Assembly (NCBI GenBank): GCA_017887695.1
Contig: JAGHHM010000062.1
Coordinates: 1 to 32,895 of the forward strand
DNA from: Oscillospiraceae bacterium
GTDB lineage: Bacteria > Bacillota > Clostridia > Oscillospirales > Oscillospiraceae
Direction of reading: 5' to 3'
DNA: 32,895 nucleotides
Part shown: positions 1 through 6,425 of the stretch, one piece after another
Numbering within the stretch: position 1 is the first letter of the stretch
How the letters are laid out: every line of letters begins with the position of its first letter
Translations under genes and position numbers: made by a program
The notes under the pieces: model-generated
Database searches by the model: none
Told to the model about the DNA's origin: nothing
Seen by the model: the letters and a program-made list of their open reading frames with translations, nothing else

Positions 1-102
1 AATCGTCCACTCCTGCACCACCTTTCCAAACTTCTGTCGTATAGTATACTCACTTTTCCCGGATCTGTAAAGAGAAAAAGCGGGAATGTTACAGAGATGT
101 AA

Positions 103-127
103 TATTCGACAAATTAATCCTGATGCG
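103..127 (+). repeat. attL core, TATTCGACAAATTAATCCTGATGCG
   Basis: Identical to 6431-6455; flanking bases differ on both sides. Confidence 0.92.
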
Positions 128-178
128 GCTACAACCCGTTGGGGCCCAGTTAATTGATGGGTTCATACGCCTGTATTG

Positions 179-195
179 TGCAACAATCTGCAACA
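179..195 (+). promoter_or_regulatory. Putative integrase arm-type site pair (TGCAACA-N3-TGCAACA)
   Basis: Two TGCAACA copies 10 bp apart; same architecture in the same orientation at 6274-6290 near the other end. Confidence 0.6.
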
Positions 196-206
196 AACTA
201 GGCTTT

Positions 207-1316
207 TTAATTTGCTGCCACAACTAAATTTGGCCCCGAGAAGAGGGAATTTACTTTTGCTGCCGTACTAACGGAACGAGCGTTTTTTGAGTAGTGTAGG
301 TACACATTCATCGTCATATTCGGGGAGCTGTGACCCAAGAGGTACTGCACTTCCTTGAGGTCCAGACCTGCCTCAAAGCAGAGCGTGGCATACGTGTGCC
401 GCAACAGATGCGGGTGAACGTAAAACGGAACCGTATACGGGGACTTTCTCGAGGCGGGGTTACCCTTTGCGTTCACCGCGCACATTCGCTCCAATCGGGG
501 CGTGATCTTGCGAAGAAGGTACTGGTCGGTTACGTCAAACACATACGCTTCCGCTCCCTTTGCCTGCGCAACCTCGTTAAGTCTAGCCAATAGTGCGGGT
601 GGAGCTGGAACTGTTCTCCGGGAGGCCACCGTTTTCAGAGGGCTAGTGTAACCTGTCCGGTCCTTCCTTGCGGTGTATTGCTCCAAGACAGTAACCGTAC
701 CCTTATCAAAATCTACATTCTTTAAATTGAGCCCTAATGCTTCAGACTCCCGGAGACCCGCATAACCGCACAAAAGCACAAATGTGTAGAGCTCAACGTC
801 CCGCCTCGCTAGAATCTGGGATAGAAGCAAATTAAGCTGATCGCGGGTAAGCGGTTCACGTTCCCGCGCCGGGGGCCCGCCAGCGGCAACGCTGGAGGTT
901 ACCGGATTTCTTGCGATTATGCCGTTTTCTACCGCACAAGTGAAAAGCTCCTTCATGCGGGTCCTTATGACTTTCTGCGTGTTTTTAGCTTTCCCCCGTG
1001 CCTCCATCATCACTCTGGCGCAGTCCGCAGGCCGAACGTCCCGCACTTTCATAGCGCCGATAATCGGTAGAATGTGTAGGTTCATGGTGAGTAGGATCGC
1101 ATCGACAGATTGCGGCCTGATCTTTGGCCTCTTGTAGGTATCCACCCACATCTGAGCAAACTCTACAACAGTTGTGTTGTCGTTAATGTTGACCCCCATG
1201 CCGAGATCGGCTTGGGCCTGACGAACTTTTCGTTCTAATTCCTCTCTGGTTTTTCCTCTAATGTACTTCCGGCTGCCGTCGGGACAGCGGAGAGCTTTCG
1301 TAAAATACTTCGCCAC
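207..1316 (-). CDS. Tyrosine recombinase/integrase (Tn916/phage type)
   Basis: C-terminal HLLRHTYATLCFEAG...LLGHSSPNMTMNVYLHY and LRESEALGL motifs. ORF opens at 1355, but GTG at 1316 has an SD (GGGAGG) about 8 nt upstream. Confidence 0.93.
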   Translation of the reverse strand: MAKYFTKALRCPDGSRKYIRGKTREELERKVRQAQADLGMGVNINDNTTVVEFAQMWVDTYKRPKIRPQSVDAILLTMNLHILPIIGAMKVRDVRPADCARVMMEARGKAKNTQKVIRTRMKELFTCAVENGIIARNPVTSSVAAGGPPAREREPLTRDQLNLLLSQILARRDVELYTFVLLCGYAGLRESEALGLNLKNVDFDKGTVTVLEQYTARKDRTGYTSPLKTVASRRTVPAPPALLARLNEVAQAKGAEAYVFDVTDQYLLRKITPRLERMCAVNAKGNPASRKSPYTVPFYVHPHLLRHTYATLCFEAGLDLKEVQYLLGHSSPNMTMNVYLHYSKNARSVSTAAKVNSLFSGPNLVVAAN

Positions 1317-1351
1317 TGCTTTTTCCTCCCTTTTGTTCGGTTTAGCCGGGT

Positions 1352-1387
1352 TCACGGGTTCACGGGTTCACGGGTTCACGGGTTTTG
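1352..1387. repeat. 9-bp tandem repeat (GGGTTCACG, about 4 copies)
   Basis: gggttcacgggttcacgggttcacgggttcacggg between the integrase and the upstream ORF. Confidence 0.9.
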
Positions 1388-1637
1388 GGGCCTCACAGGC
1401 GGGACAAAACCTCGGACAGCTATCGCAGCCATTCGCCTGGGCAAACCACGGGCCTGTGGGATTACGCTTATTATTAGAACAGTATGCGCACCGATTCACC
1501 CCCTCTGCGTACTGCAAGTTCTCCTGATATATTCGATCTATCGGGCAATCCCGATAATTCAGAGCGACGAAACAGGTGGACTCGGTGTTGTACGGGCACC
1601 CGTTGTCGCAGAACCTACCGTTCATGTCAAAAATCAC
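1368..1637 (-). CDS. Small Cys-rich (zinc-ribbon-like) protein; start either GTG 1637 or ATG 1625
   Basis: 10 Cys in about 89 aa, several paired; start overlaps or abuts the stop of the upstream ADP-ribosylglycohydrolase gene. Confidence 0.7.
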   Translation of the reverse strand: MIFDMNGRFCDNGCPYNTESTCFVALNYRDCPIDRIYQENLQYAEGVNRCAYCSNNKRNPTGPWFAQANGCDSCPRFCPACEAPKPVNP

Positions 1638-2538
1638 TACCCTTCCGTCTGTTTGTTCTTGCCTGTTTTCCGTTCTCGTCGAATTTCGAGGTAAACCTGT
1701 GTATGATATCCTGCTCCTCCCGCAAGCATTGCGCTAAAACAGCACCCCGGATAACGGACAAAAAGCTATCCGGGATTCCGTAGTAAGCGCCAGCAACCCC
1801 TCCGGTTATAGCGGCCACAGTGTCGCTGTCTCCGCCTAGAGAAATGGCGTTTCTGATGGCGTCCTCAAAGCTGTACGATTCCAGGAACGCTTTTAGAGCA
1901 GGGGGCACAGTTCCCTGACAGGTCTCGTTGAACTTGTACATGGGACGAATGGCGTTTAATGTAAATCGCATATCATACCCATGCTTTTTGATGTACCTGC
2001 TGATCTCATGTCTCGTTGCTCCGGTTTTGGCAAGGTACACGCATCCTGCTGTTACGACGGCTCCGCGTATACCCTCCCGGTGGTCATGAGACGGGAGGGC
2101 GGACAGGCGACCTAACAGCTCAGCCTCTTCCAGAGACTCTGCAACCATGCCGCAGGGAGACGCTCGCATAGCGGATCCGTTACCGCAGCTTTTGTACGGG
2201 TGCTGCGTCTTCGCAAACAACCACTTGCTGAACCGCCCACCATATCCGGCATCCGGGTATGTGCGTCCAATACGCACCATCTCAAAGGTAAGATCTTCCA
2301 CAAACGCTTCCTCGCTCCTGTGCTCTGGCCAGTTCATGCACGCCTGAGCAACCGCCACGGTCATGTAGCTGTCATCCGTTAGAAAGCACCTTTTGTGGAA
2401 AAAAGGAAACTCCTTCGTCTTAATGTTGCGCCATTCATAGATTGAGCCAACAAAGTCCCCAATCATTGCTCCGTACATTCTCATCATCCTTTCCGTGATT
2501 TCTGGGTGGGTTCCTACTTCCATTATACGAAAAATCAC
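1627..2538 (-). CDS. ADP-ribosylglycohydrolase family protein (likely start at MYGAMIGDFVGS)
   Basis: MYGAMIGDFVGSIYEWRNIKTKEFPFF...LTDDSYMTVAVA...GNGSAMRASP...AISLGGDSDTVAAITGGVAGAYYG: the D/T-rich metal-binding motifs of the ARH/DraG fold. Confidence 0.93.
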   Translation of the reverse strand: MIFRIMEVGTHPEITERMMRMYGAMIGDFVGSIYEWRNIKTKEFPFFHKRCFLTDDSYMTVAVAQACMNWPEHRSEEAFVEDLTFEMVRIGRTYPDAGYGGRFSKWLFAKTQHPYKSCGNGSAMRASPCGMVAESLEEAELLGRLSALPSHDHREGIRGAVVTAGCVYLAKTGATRHEISRYIKKHGYDMRFTLNAIRPMYKFNETCQGTVPPALKAFLESYSFEDAIRNAISLGGDSDTVAAITGGVAGAYYGIPDSFLSVIRGAVLAQCLREEQDIIHRFTSKFDENGKQARTNRRKGSDF

Positions 2539-2544
2539 GGTATG

Positions 2545-2602
2545 CCCGCGTCAAGGTGGAGACTCTATATACACAGTATATAGAGTTCTACCTTGACGCG
2601 GG
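2545..2602. repeat. Long imperfect inverted repeat (27/26-nt arms, 5-nt loop)
   Basis: cccgcgtcaaggtggagactctatata-cacag-tatatagagttctaccttgacgcggg. Confidence 0.88.
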
Positions 2603-2654
2603 AGCGCGCACGCGCGCGTACGTGGATGTTATGTGATACAGCGGAAACTTACCC

Positions 2655-2683
2655 TTGACATAATAGAACGTATGTTCTATTAT
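2655..2683 (+). promoter_or_regulatory. Sigma70-type promoter with an embedded LexA/DinR-type SOS box
   Basis: TTGACA (2655-2660), 17-bp spacer, TATTAT (2678-2683); spacer holds GAACGTATGTTC inside 10-bp inverted arms ATAATAGAAC/GTTCTATTAT. Confidence 0.75.
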
Positions 2684-2715
2684 TAGCTCGCGGGATTTCG
2701 CTGGAAAGGGTATGT

Positions 2716-2811
2716 ATGCGTGAGAGAATTATTGATTTGTTGAAAGAGCTTGATGAACGGAAACTGAGAATAGCATACTTCTTTATCTTAGCGCTTATCA
2801 GAAAGGACTGA
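2716..2811 (+). CDS. 31-aa micro-protein MRERIIDLLKELDERKLRIAYFFILALIRKD
   Basis: ATG with upstream SD-like GGAAAGG (6-nt spacing), downstream of the SOS-type promoter and ending in a terminator stem; too short for the supplied ORF track. Confidence 0.65.
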   Translation: MRERIIDLLKELDERKLRIAYFFILALIRKD

Positions 2812-2838
2812 GCCGTAAGGTTCAGTCCTTTTTCTTTT
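2802..2838. terminator. Bidirectional terminator between convergent micro-ORF and repressor
   Basis: AAAGGACTGA-N10-TCAGTCCTTT stem followed by T-rich tract. Confidence 0.8.
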
Positions 2839-3202
2839 TATCCGCGATGTCGTTAACCAGACTTTCCAGCACATCCCATCCACGATCATCTAATTTTGCG
2901 AGCGCGGACACGAATCTTTTTTTAAATGTATCGCCCGCGTCCGCGAGAATATCACCGACCAAAGAGGATATTTCCTCGTCTGGGCTCATTTCCACGAACA
3001 TATCGCCTACCCCATCGCGCAGCCAAGTTTCGCTTACATGAAACACGCGACAGATATCTGAGATAGTTCTATCGCTCGGCACGCCGTCCCTCACAAGTTT
3101 CGACACGTATTGCTGAGATACCTTTAGCTTTTCCCCGAAGGCTGTCTTAGAAAGGCCGGACGCGGTGACTACCTCAGAGATTCTTTCGTTTATACTGCTC
3201 AT
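2822..3202 (-). CDS. XRE-family HTH repressor of the element
   Basis: MSSINERISEVVTASGLSKTAFGEKLKVSQQYVSKLVRDGVPSDRTISDICRVFHVSETWLRDG; SD AAAGAGGTG upstream of ATG at 3202. Confidence 0.9.
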   Translation of the reverse strand: MSSINERISEVVTASGLSKTAFGEKLKVSQQYVSKLVRDGVPSDRTISDICRVFHVSETWLRDGVGDMFVEMSPDEEISSLVGDILADAGDTFKKRFVSALAKLDDRGWDVLESLVNDIADKKKKD

Positions 3203-3261
3203 TTTGTCACCTCTTTTCCTTTTCAATTAAAACACGCCTGAAAGGTTTTGTCAAGAAAATT

Positions 3262-3317
3262 ACAACTGAGTTGTGGAAAAGTGTTGACAACACCATTTGG
3301 TTGTGATAAAGTACAAC
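3262..3317. promoter_or_regulatory. Divergent operator/promoter region with repeated ACAAC/GTTGT half-sites
   Basis: ACAACTGAGTTGT (3262-3274), ACAAC-N8-GTTGT (3287-3304), ACAAC (3313-3317); rightward promoter TTGACA (3284-3289)-17 bp-TAAAGT (3307-3312). Confidence 0.65.
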
Positions 3318-3341
3318 TGGGAAGTGATTCGGGGCGACTTA

Positions 3342-3626
3342 TTACAGGGCTTGCAGTATTCGATTCATGACAAGCTCCCACACGGCGTACGCGAGAGCCA
3401 GATACGCGGATACCCCAATCATAATCAGTACAACGTGAATGACCGCGCTTGTGGTATCTACGTCTTTCTGTGTTATCCGTCGCCTTGGCTCGAAGGATCC
3501 TCTCCAGGAATCCTGGAGTACGTTTAGGAGCGTCGCATATATGCTGCGGCATACATACGCGAACCCTACGGCAAAAGCGGCCAGATATACGCCGATAGCA
3601 GCCATGGATAGAATACCATTCACCAC
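3342..3626 (-). CDS. Small hydrophobic membrane protein (about 94 aa)
   Basis: Two hydrophobic segments flanking a basic loop; GGAGAGGGGGTG upstream of GTG start. Confidence 0.55.
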   Translation of the reverse strand: MVNGILSMAAIGVYLAAFAVGFAYVCRSIYATLLNVLQDSWRGSFEPRRRITQKDVDTTSAVIHVVLIMIGVSAYLALAYAVWELVMNRILQAL

Positions 3627-3710
3627 CTACACCCCCTCTCCTGTATGCTCCGTCACTCCCCCATAGTACCACACACCCCATTCCACATGCAACCGGAGGA
3701 GGTGATTCTA

Positions 3711-3863
3711 TTGACAGCGAGGCAGGAAAAGATTTTGGAGACCCTGACGAGGTTGGTCCCATGCCTGAATGACTGGGAGCAGGAGCGCCTCCTTTCTTTC
3801 ATTGAGGGAATGGCGGCGGTAGCCCAGCTTGGTACCAGAGATGAAGCCGAGAAGCCGAAATAA
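3711..3863 (+). CDS. Small hypothetical protein (MTARQEKILETLTRLVPCLNDWEQERLLSFIEGMAAVAQ...)
   Basis: SD GGAGGAGGTG 6 nt before TTG at 3711; helical composition. Confidence 0.6.
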   Translation: MTARQEKILETLTRLVPCLNDWEQERLLSFIEGMAAVAQLGTRDEAEKPK

Positions 3864-3953
3864 TCTTATTGAGGAGAAGTGAACTGATGAGAAACCGTGA
3901 CCCGGTTCCCCAGCGCACAGATTACAGAACACTCCCGAAAGGGGGTGATCTTG

Positions 3954-4289
3954 ATGGAAGGGGCCAACATTGCATACTACACTCCTGAATCACTGGCAAC
4001 CAAGTGGGGGTGCAGCAAATTCACCGTGTATGAACTTCTCCGAAAAGGAGCCCTGCGGGGGTTTAAGTTGGGGAGAGACTGGCGCATCACGGACGACGCA
4101 AGAATTGCCTATGAGCAGGACCCAACAAATTCTACCGCCAGCGTGTATAACCGAAAGCCGGCAGCCCGTAAAACCGATATGAGGATACTCCACGTTGACC
4201 ACGGAGCAACAGTCCAGGCTGTGGAATATCCCCGAAATCAGAAATGTTCGAGAGGAGAAGTTCACAAAAACTATTGCGCTCCCCGGTAG
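3954..4289 (+). CDS. Excisionase-like HTH DNA-binding protein
   Basis: YYTPESLATKWGCSKFTVYELLRKGALRGFKLGRDWRITDDARIAYE (MerR/HTH_17-like); SD AAGGGGGTG before ATG 3954. Confidence 0.85.
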   Translation: MEGANIAYYTPESLATKWGCSKFTVYELLRKGALRGFKLGRDWRITDDARIAYEQDPTNSTASVYNRKPAARKTDMRILHVDHGATVQAVEYPRNQKCSRGEVHKNYCAPR

Positions 4290-5661
4290 AGCTGGAATTC
4301 GAGACAGCGCATATGAGACGTTAATGGGGCGAGGGGCCTGGGACGGGACCGGGTACGGGGCCCCGGTGAGGCGAGACCGTAGGGCGGATATCGTGATCGG
4401 ATTGCCAGGCTCTGGCAAGAGTAGTACGGCGGTGAATCCCCTCTCCCAAAAACACGGCTCCCGCGTGATCGACAGCGATATGGCCAAAGAGCTTTTGCCG
4501 GAATACGACAACGGTCGGGGCGCGAAAATGGTCCATGAAGAGAGTTCTGCCGTAAGAGACCGGGTATACGATGAAACGGTAGCTCGCGGGGAGAATTTCG
4601 TTCTCGCAACTGTCGGGGCGGACATCGGTAAGATTGAAGGTTACATTGACGGTCTGCACGACGCCGGGTATACTGTTGGTCTGCACTACGTCGATGTTAC
4701 CCCGAAGCAGGCTGCGCAGCGAATGCTTTCCCGCTTTTTGCCGGATGGTACCCCCTCCGGCAGATATACACCGCCCGATGTATTGCTAAGCGCGGGTAAT
4801 TTTCCGCAGGACACATATAACAGACTTTTGACGAGAGGAGTTGCAGATGAGTACCAAAAGTACGACAACCGAAACACCCGAGCAGAAGATCGAGTCTCTC
4901 CGGAAAGTGATCGCGAACCTGGAGGATTCTCTGAACGCGCTGCGGATGTACGACCGGGAGAACGAGGCGCTGGTGGTATGGCCCGGGGAGGAGGATATGA
5001 CGGAAGAGCAACTGGAGAAACACTGGACGTTCCTCCGAGATCTGTACAGCCGGGAGCTGGAGAAAACTCTGTCAGAGCAAGATCAACTGACAAGAGCTAT
5101 GACAGATACGCCCCAGATGAGCCCCTTTTCGGACTAGAAGGGGGTATAACCAGAAAGGAACTGTCCCGGATTAACGGCCTGAAGTCGTTCCAGAAATGGT
5201 TTAAAGACGGAAATGGGGAGCTTCGAGACAGCAAAACCGGGCTTCCTGTTGTGGTGTTTCATGGAACCTCTACGGCGGGGTACACGAGATTCATCGAGCA
5301 GGCGAGTGGAGAACCCGGCTTTTGGTTTGCCGGGCATCCCAATACGTCCGCGTCTCCGTATTACTTAAACACAGAGGATCCTGATGCGAGGAGAAGGGCG
5401 TTTATCCCGGAGGCGTTGAAAACTTGGGATCAGGCAGACGAGTATGTGTTCCGCGTGTTCCCGAATCTCGAACTTTCCCAGGAAGTGGATGAATCTGGCA
5501 ATGATGTATTCGTAGTGTACGACGCAGATGATGGGGCGTATCTGGGGGAGTATACCGCAGACGACACTGGCTTGAAGAAGTTCGATAGGGAGCTCCAGGA
5601 TTTGTCCGCGATGGCGTGGGAGAAGCAGAATTTTGACGGTATTCCCTGCTTAACAGTATGA
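4195..5661 (+). CDS. Zeta-toxin-like P-loop kinase fused to a C-terminal ART-like domain (start uncertain: TTG 4195 or ATG 4324)
   Basis: ADIVIGLPGSGKSST Walker A, SRVIDSDMAKELLPEYD, EGYIDGLHDAGYTVGLHYVDVTPKQAAQRMLSRF (zeta family); then LPVVVFHGTSTAGYTRF...GFWFAGHP, resembling polyvalent-protein ART domains. Confidence 0.8.
   Translation: MTTEQQSRLWNIPEIRNVREEKFTKTIALPGRAGIRDSAYETLMGRGAWDGTGYGAPVRRDRRADIVIGLPGSGKSSTAVNPLSQKHGSRVIDSDMAKELLPEYDNGRGAKMVHEESSAVRDRVYDETVARGENFVLATVGADIGKIEGYIDGLHDAGYTVGLHYVDVTPKQAAQRMLSRFLPDGTPSGRYTPPDVLLSAGNFPQDTYNRLLTRGVADEYQKYDNRNTRAEDRVSPESDREPGGFSERAADVRPGERGAGGMARGGGYDGRATGETLDVPPRSVQPGAGENSVRARSTDKSYDRYAPDEPLFGLEGGITRKELSRINGLKSFQKWFKDGNGELRDSKTGLPVVVFHGTSTAGYTRFIEQASGEPGFWFAGHPNTSASPYYLNTEDPDARRRAFIPEALKTWDQADEYVFRVFPNLELSQEVDESGNDVFVVYDADDGAYLGEYTADDTGLKKFDRELQDLSAMAWEKQNFDGIPCLTV
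4847..5137 (+). CDS. Nested 96-aa protein overlapping the zeta-ART gene in the +1 frame
   Basis: Strong SD GAGAGGAG 6 nt before ATG 4847; helical acidic protein (MSTKSTTTETPEQKIESLRKVIANLEDSLNALRMYDRENEALVVWPGEEDMTEEQLEKHW...); G/C-rich third codon positions in this frame. Confidence 0.65.
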   Translation: MSTKSTTTETPEQKIESLRKVIANLEDSLNALRMYDRENEALVVWPGEEDMTEEQLEKHWTFLRDLYSRELEKTLSEQDQLTRAMTDTPQMSPFSD

Positions 5662-6227
5662 TCCACTCAGCTACCTACGCCAATATGAGTGACGCGGAAC
5701 GAGCGGAAGCTGTTGCCTATGCCTACGAGTACGCATCCGATTTGGCGAAGGTTCACACAACAAGTGCGTACTCTCCCTCGTCAAAATGGGTGGAAAAGCT
5801 CTACGACTATGAGCAAAGTGGGGGAGACGCTGCGGAGTATCTTATGCTACGCGGCATGGCCCAGGTAAGCGGAAAGAGCCTAACAGAAACCGTGCTCGAC
5901 TCGAACATAAGCGGTATCGGAGATACAGAGCGTGCGCAAATCATTTTCTTGGAAACCACGATGCCAGAGTCCTTTACGGACCCCTATACTAAAGGGCATG
6001 AGTACGTCCTGGATACAGATCAGCAAAGAGTGTTTTCGGAAACATACCTGGCTGATCTCCAGCGCAGTTTCCTAGAACTGACATCGTCTCAGGAATACGG
6101 CGCTGCGGATGTTGCGACCAGGTACGAATTGGTCAAAGACATGAAAGCGGATGTAAACGCTAGGACAAAGAGGGAGATTTCAAACTGGCTGTACAGCCAG
6201 GGGATCTCCCCGACGAAGAAGCCATAA
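5658..6227 (+). CDS. Hypothetical protein, possibly derived from a phage large polyvalent/virion protein
   Basis: ATGA overlap with upstream stop; MSDAERAEAVAYAYEYASDLAKV and helical repeats. Confidence 0.8.
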   Translation: MIHSATYANMSDAERAEAVAYAYEYASDLAKVHTTSAYSPSSKWVEKLYDYEQSGGDAAEYLMLRGMAQVSGKSLTETVLDSNISGIGDTERAQIIFLETTMPESFTDPYTKGHEYVLDTDQQRVFSETYLADLQRSFLELTSSQEYGAADVATRYELVKDMKADVNARTKREISNWLYSQGISPTKKP

Positions 6228-6232
6228 GCACG

Positions 6233-6269
6233 AAAGCGCCGACCCAGAGAATCCGGGTCGGCGCTTTTT
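6233..6269 (+). terminator. Rho-independent terminator at end of element operon
   Basis: AAAGCGCCGACCC-N9-GGGTCGGCGCTTT followed by T tract. Confidence 0.9.
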
Positions 6270-6273
6270 CTTT

Positions 6274-6290
6274 TGCAACAGAATGCAACA
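6274..6290 (+). promoter_or_regulatory. Putative integrase arm-type site pair (TGCAACA-N3-TGCAACA)
   Basis: Same motif pair as 179-195. Confidence 0.6.
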
Positions 6291-6350
6291 GCTTTCTCCT
6301 TTTAGTACCCAATTTTACTGCTTTTTGCCACAGCATATGCGGCGACTTTT

Positions 6351-6398
6351 GATTAAAAAATATCCCGCAAACCACTGCGGCACAATGGTTTGCGGGAT
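6351..6398 (-). terminator. Minus-strand terminator inside the element, downstream of the target gene
   Basis: ATCCCGCAAACCA/TGGTTTGCGGGAT stem (6362-6374/6386-6398) followed by a T-run on the minus strand. Confidence 0.8.
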
Positions 6399-6425
6399 CG
6401 AAAGCGGAAGTACATGAGGGTGTGC

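Noticed and set aside
3223-3762. 179-aa minus-strand ORF across the operator region
   Set aside because: Covers the divergent promoter and overlaps the better-supported 3342-3626 frame; no SD or motifs.
3887-3988. Short ORF MRNRDPVPQRTDYRTLPKGGDLDGRGQHCILHS with an SD
   Set aside because: Could be a leader peptide coupled to the excisionase-like gene, but no support beyond an SD; kept out of the feature list.
3990-4625. Minus-strand ORFs opposite the excisionase-like and zeta genes
   Set aside because: Shadow ORFs of convincing plus-strand domains.
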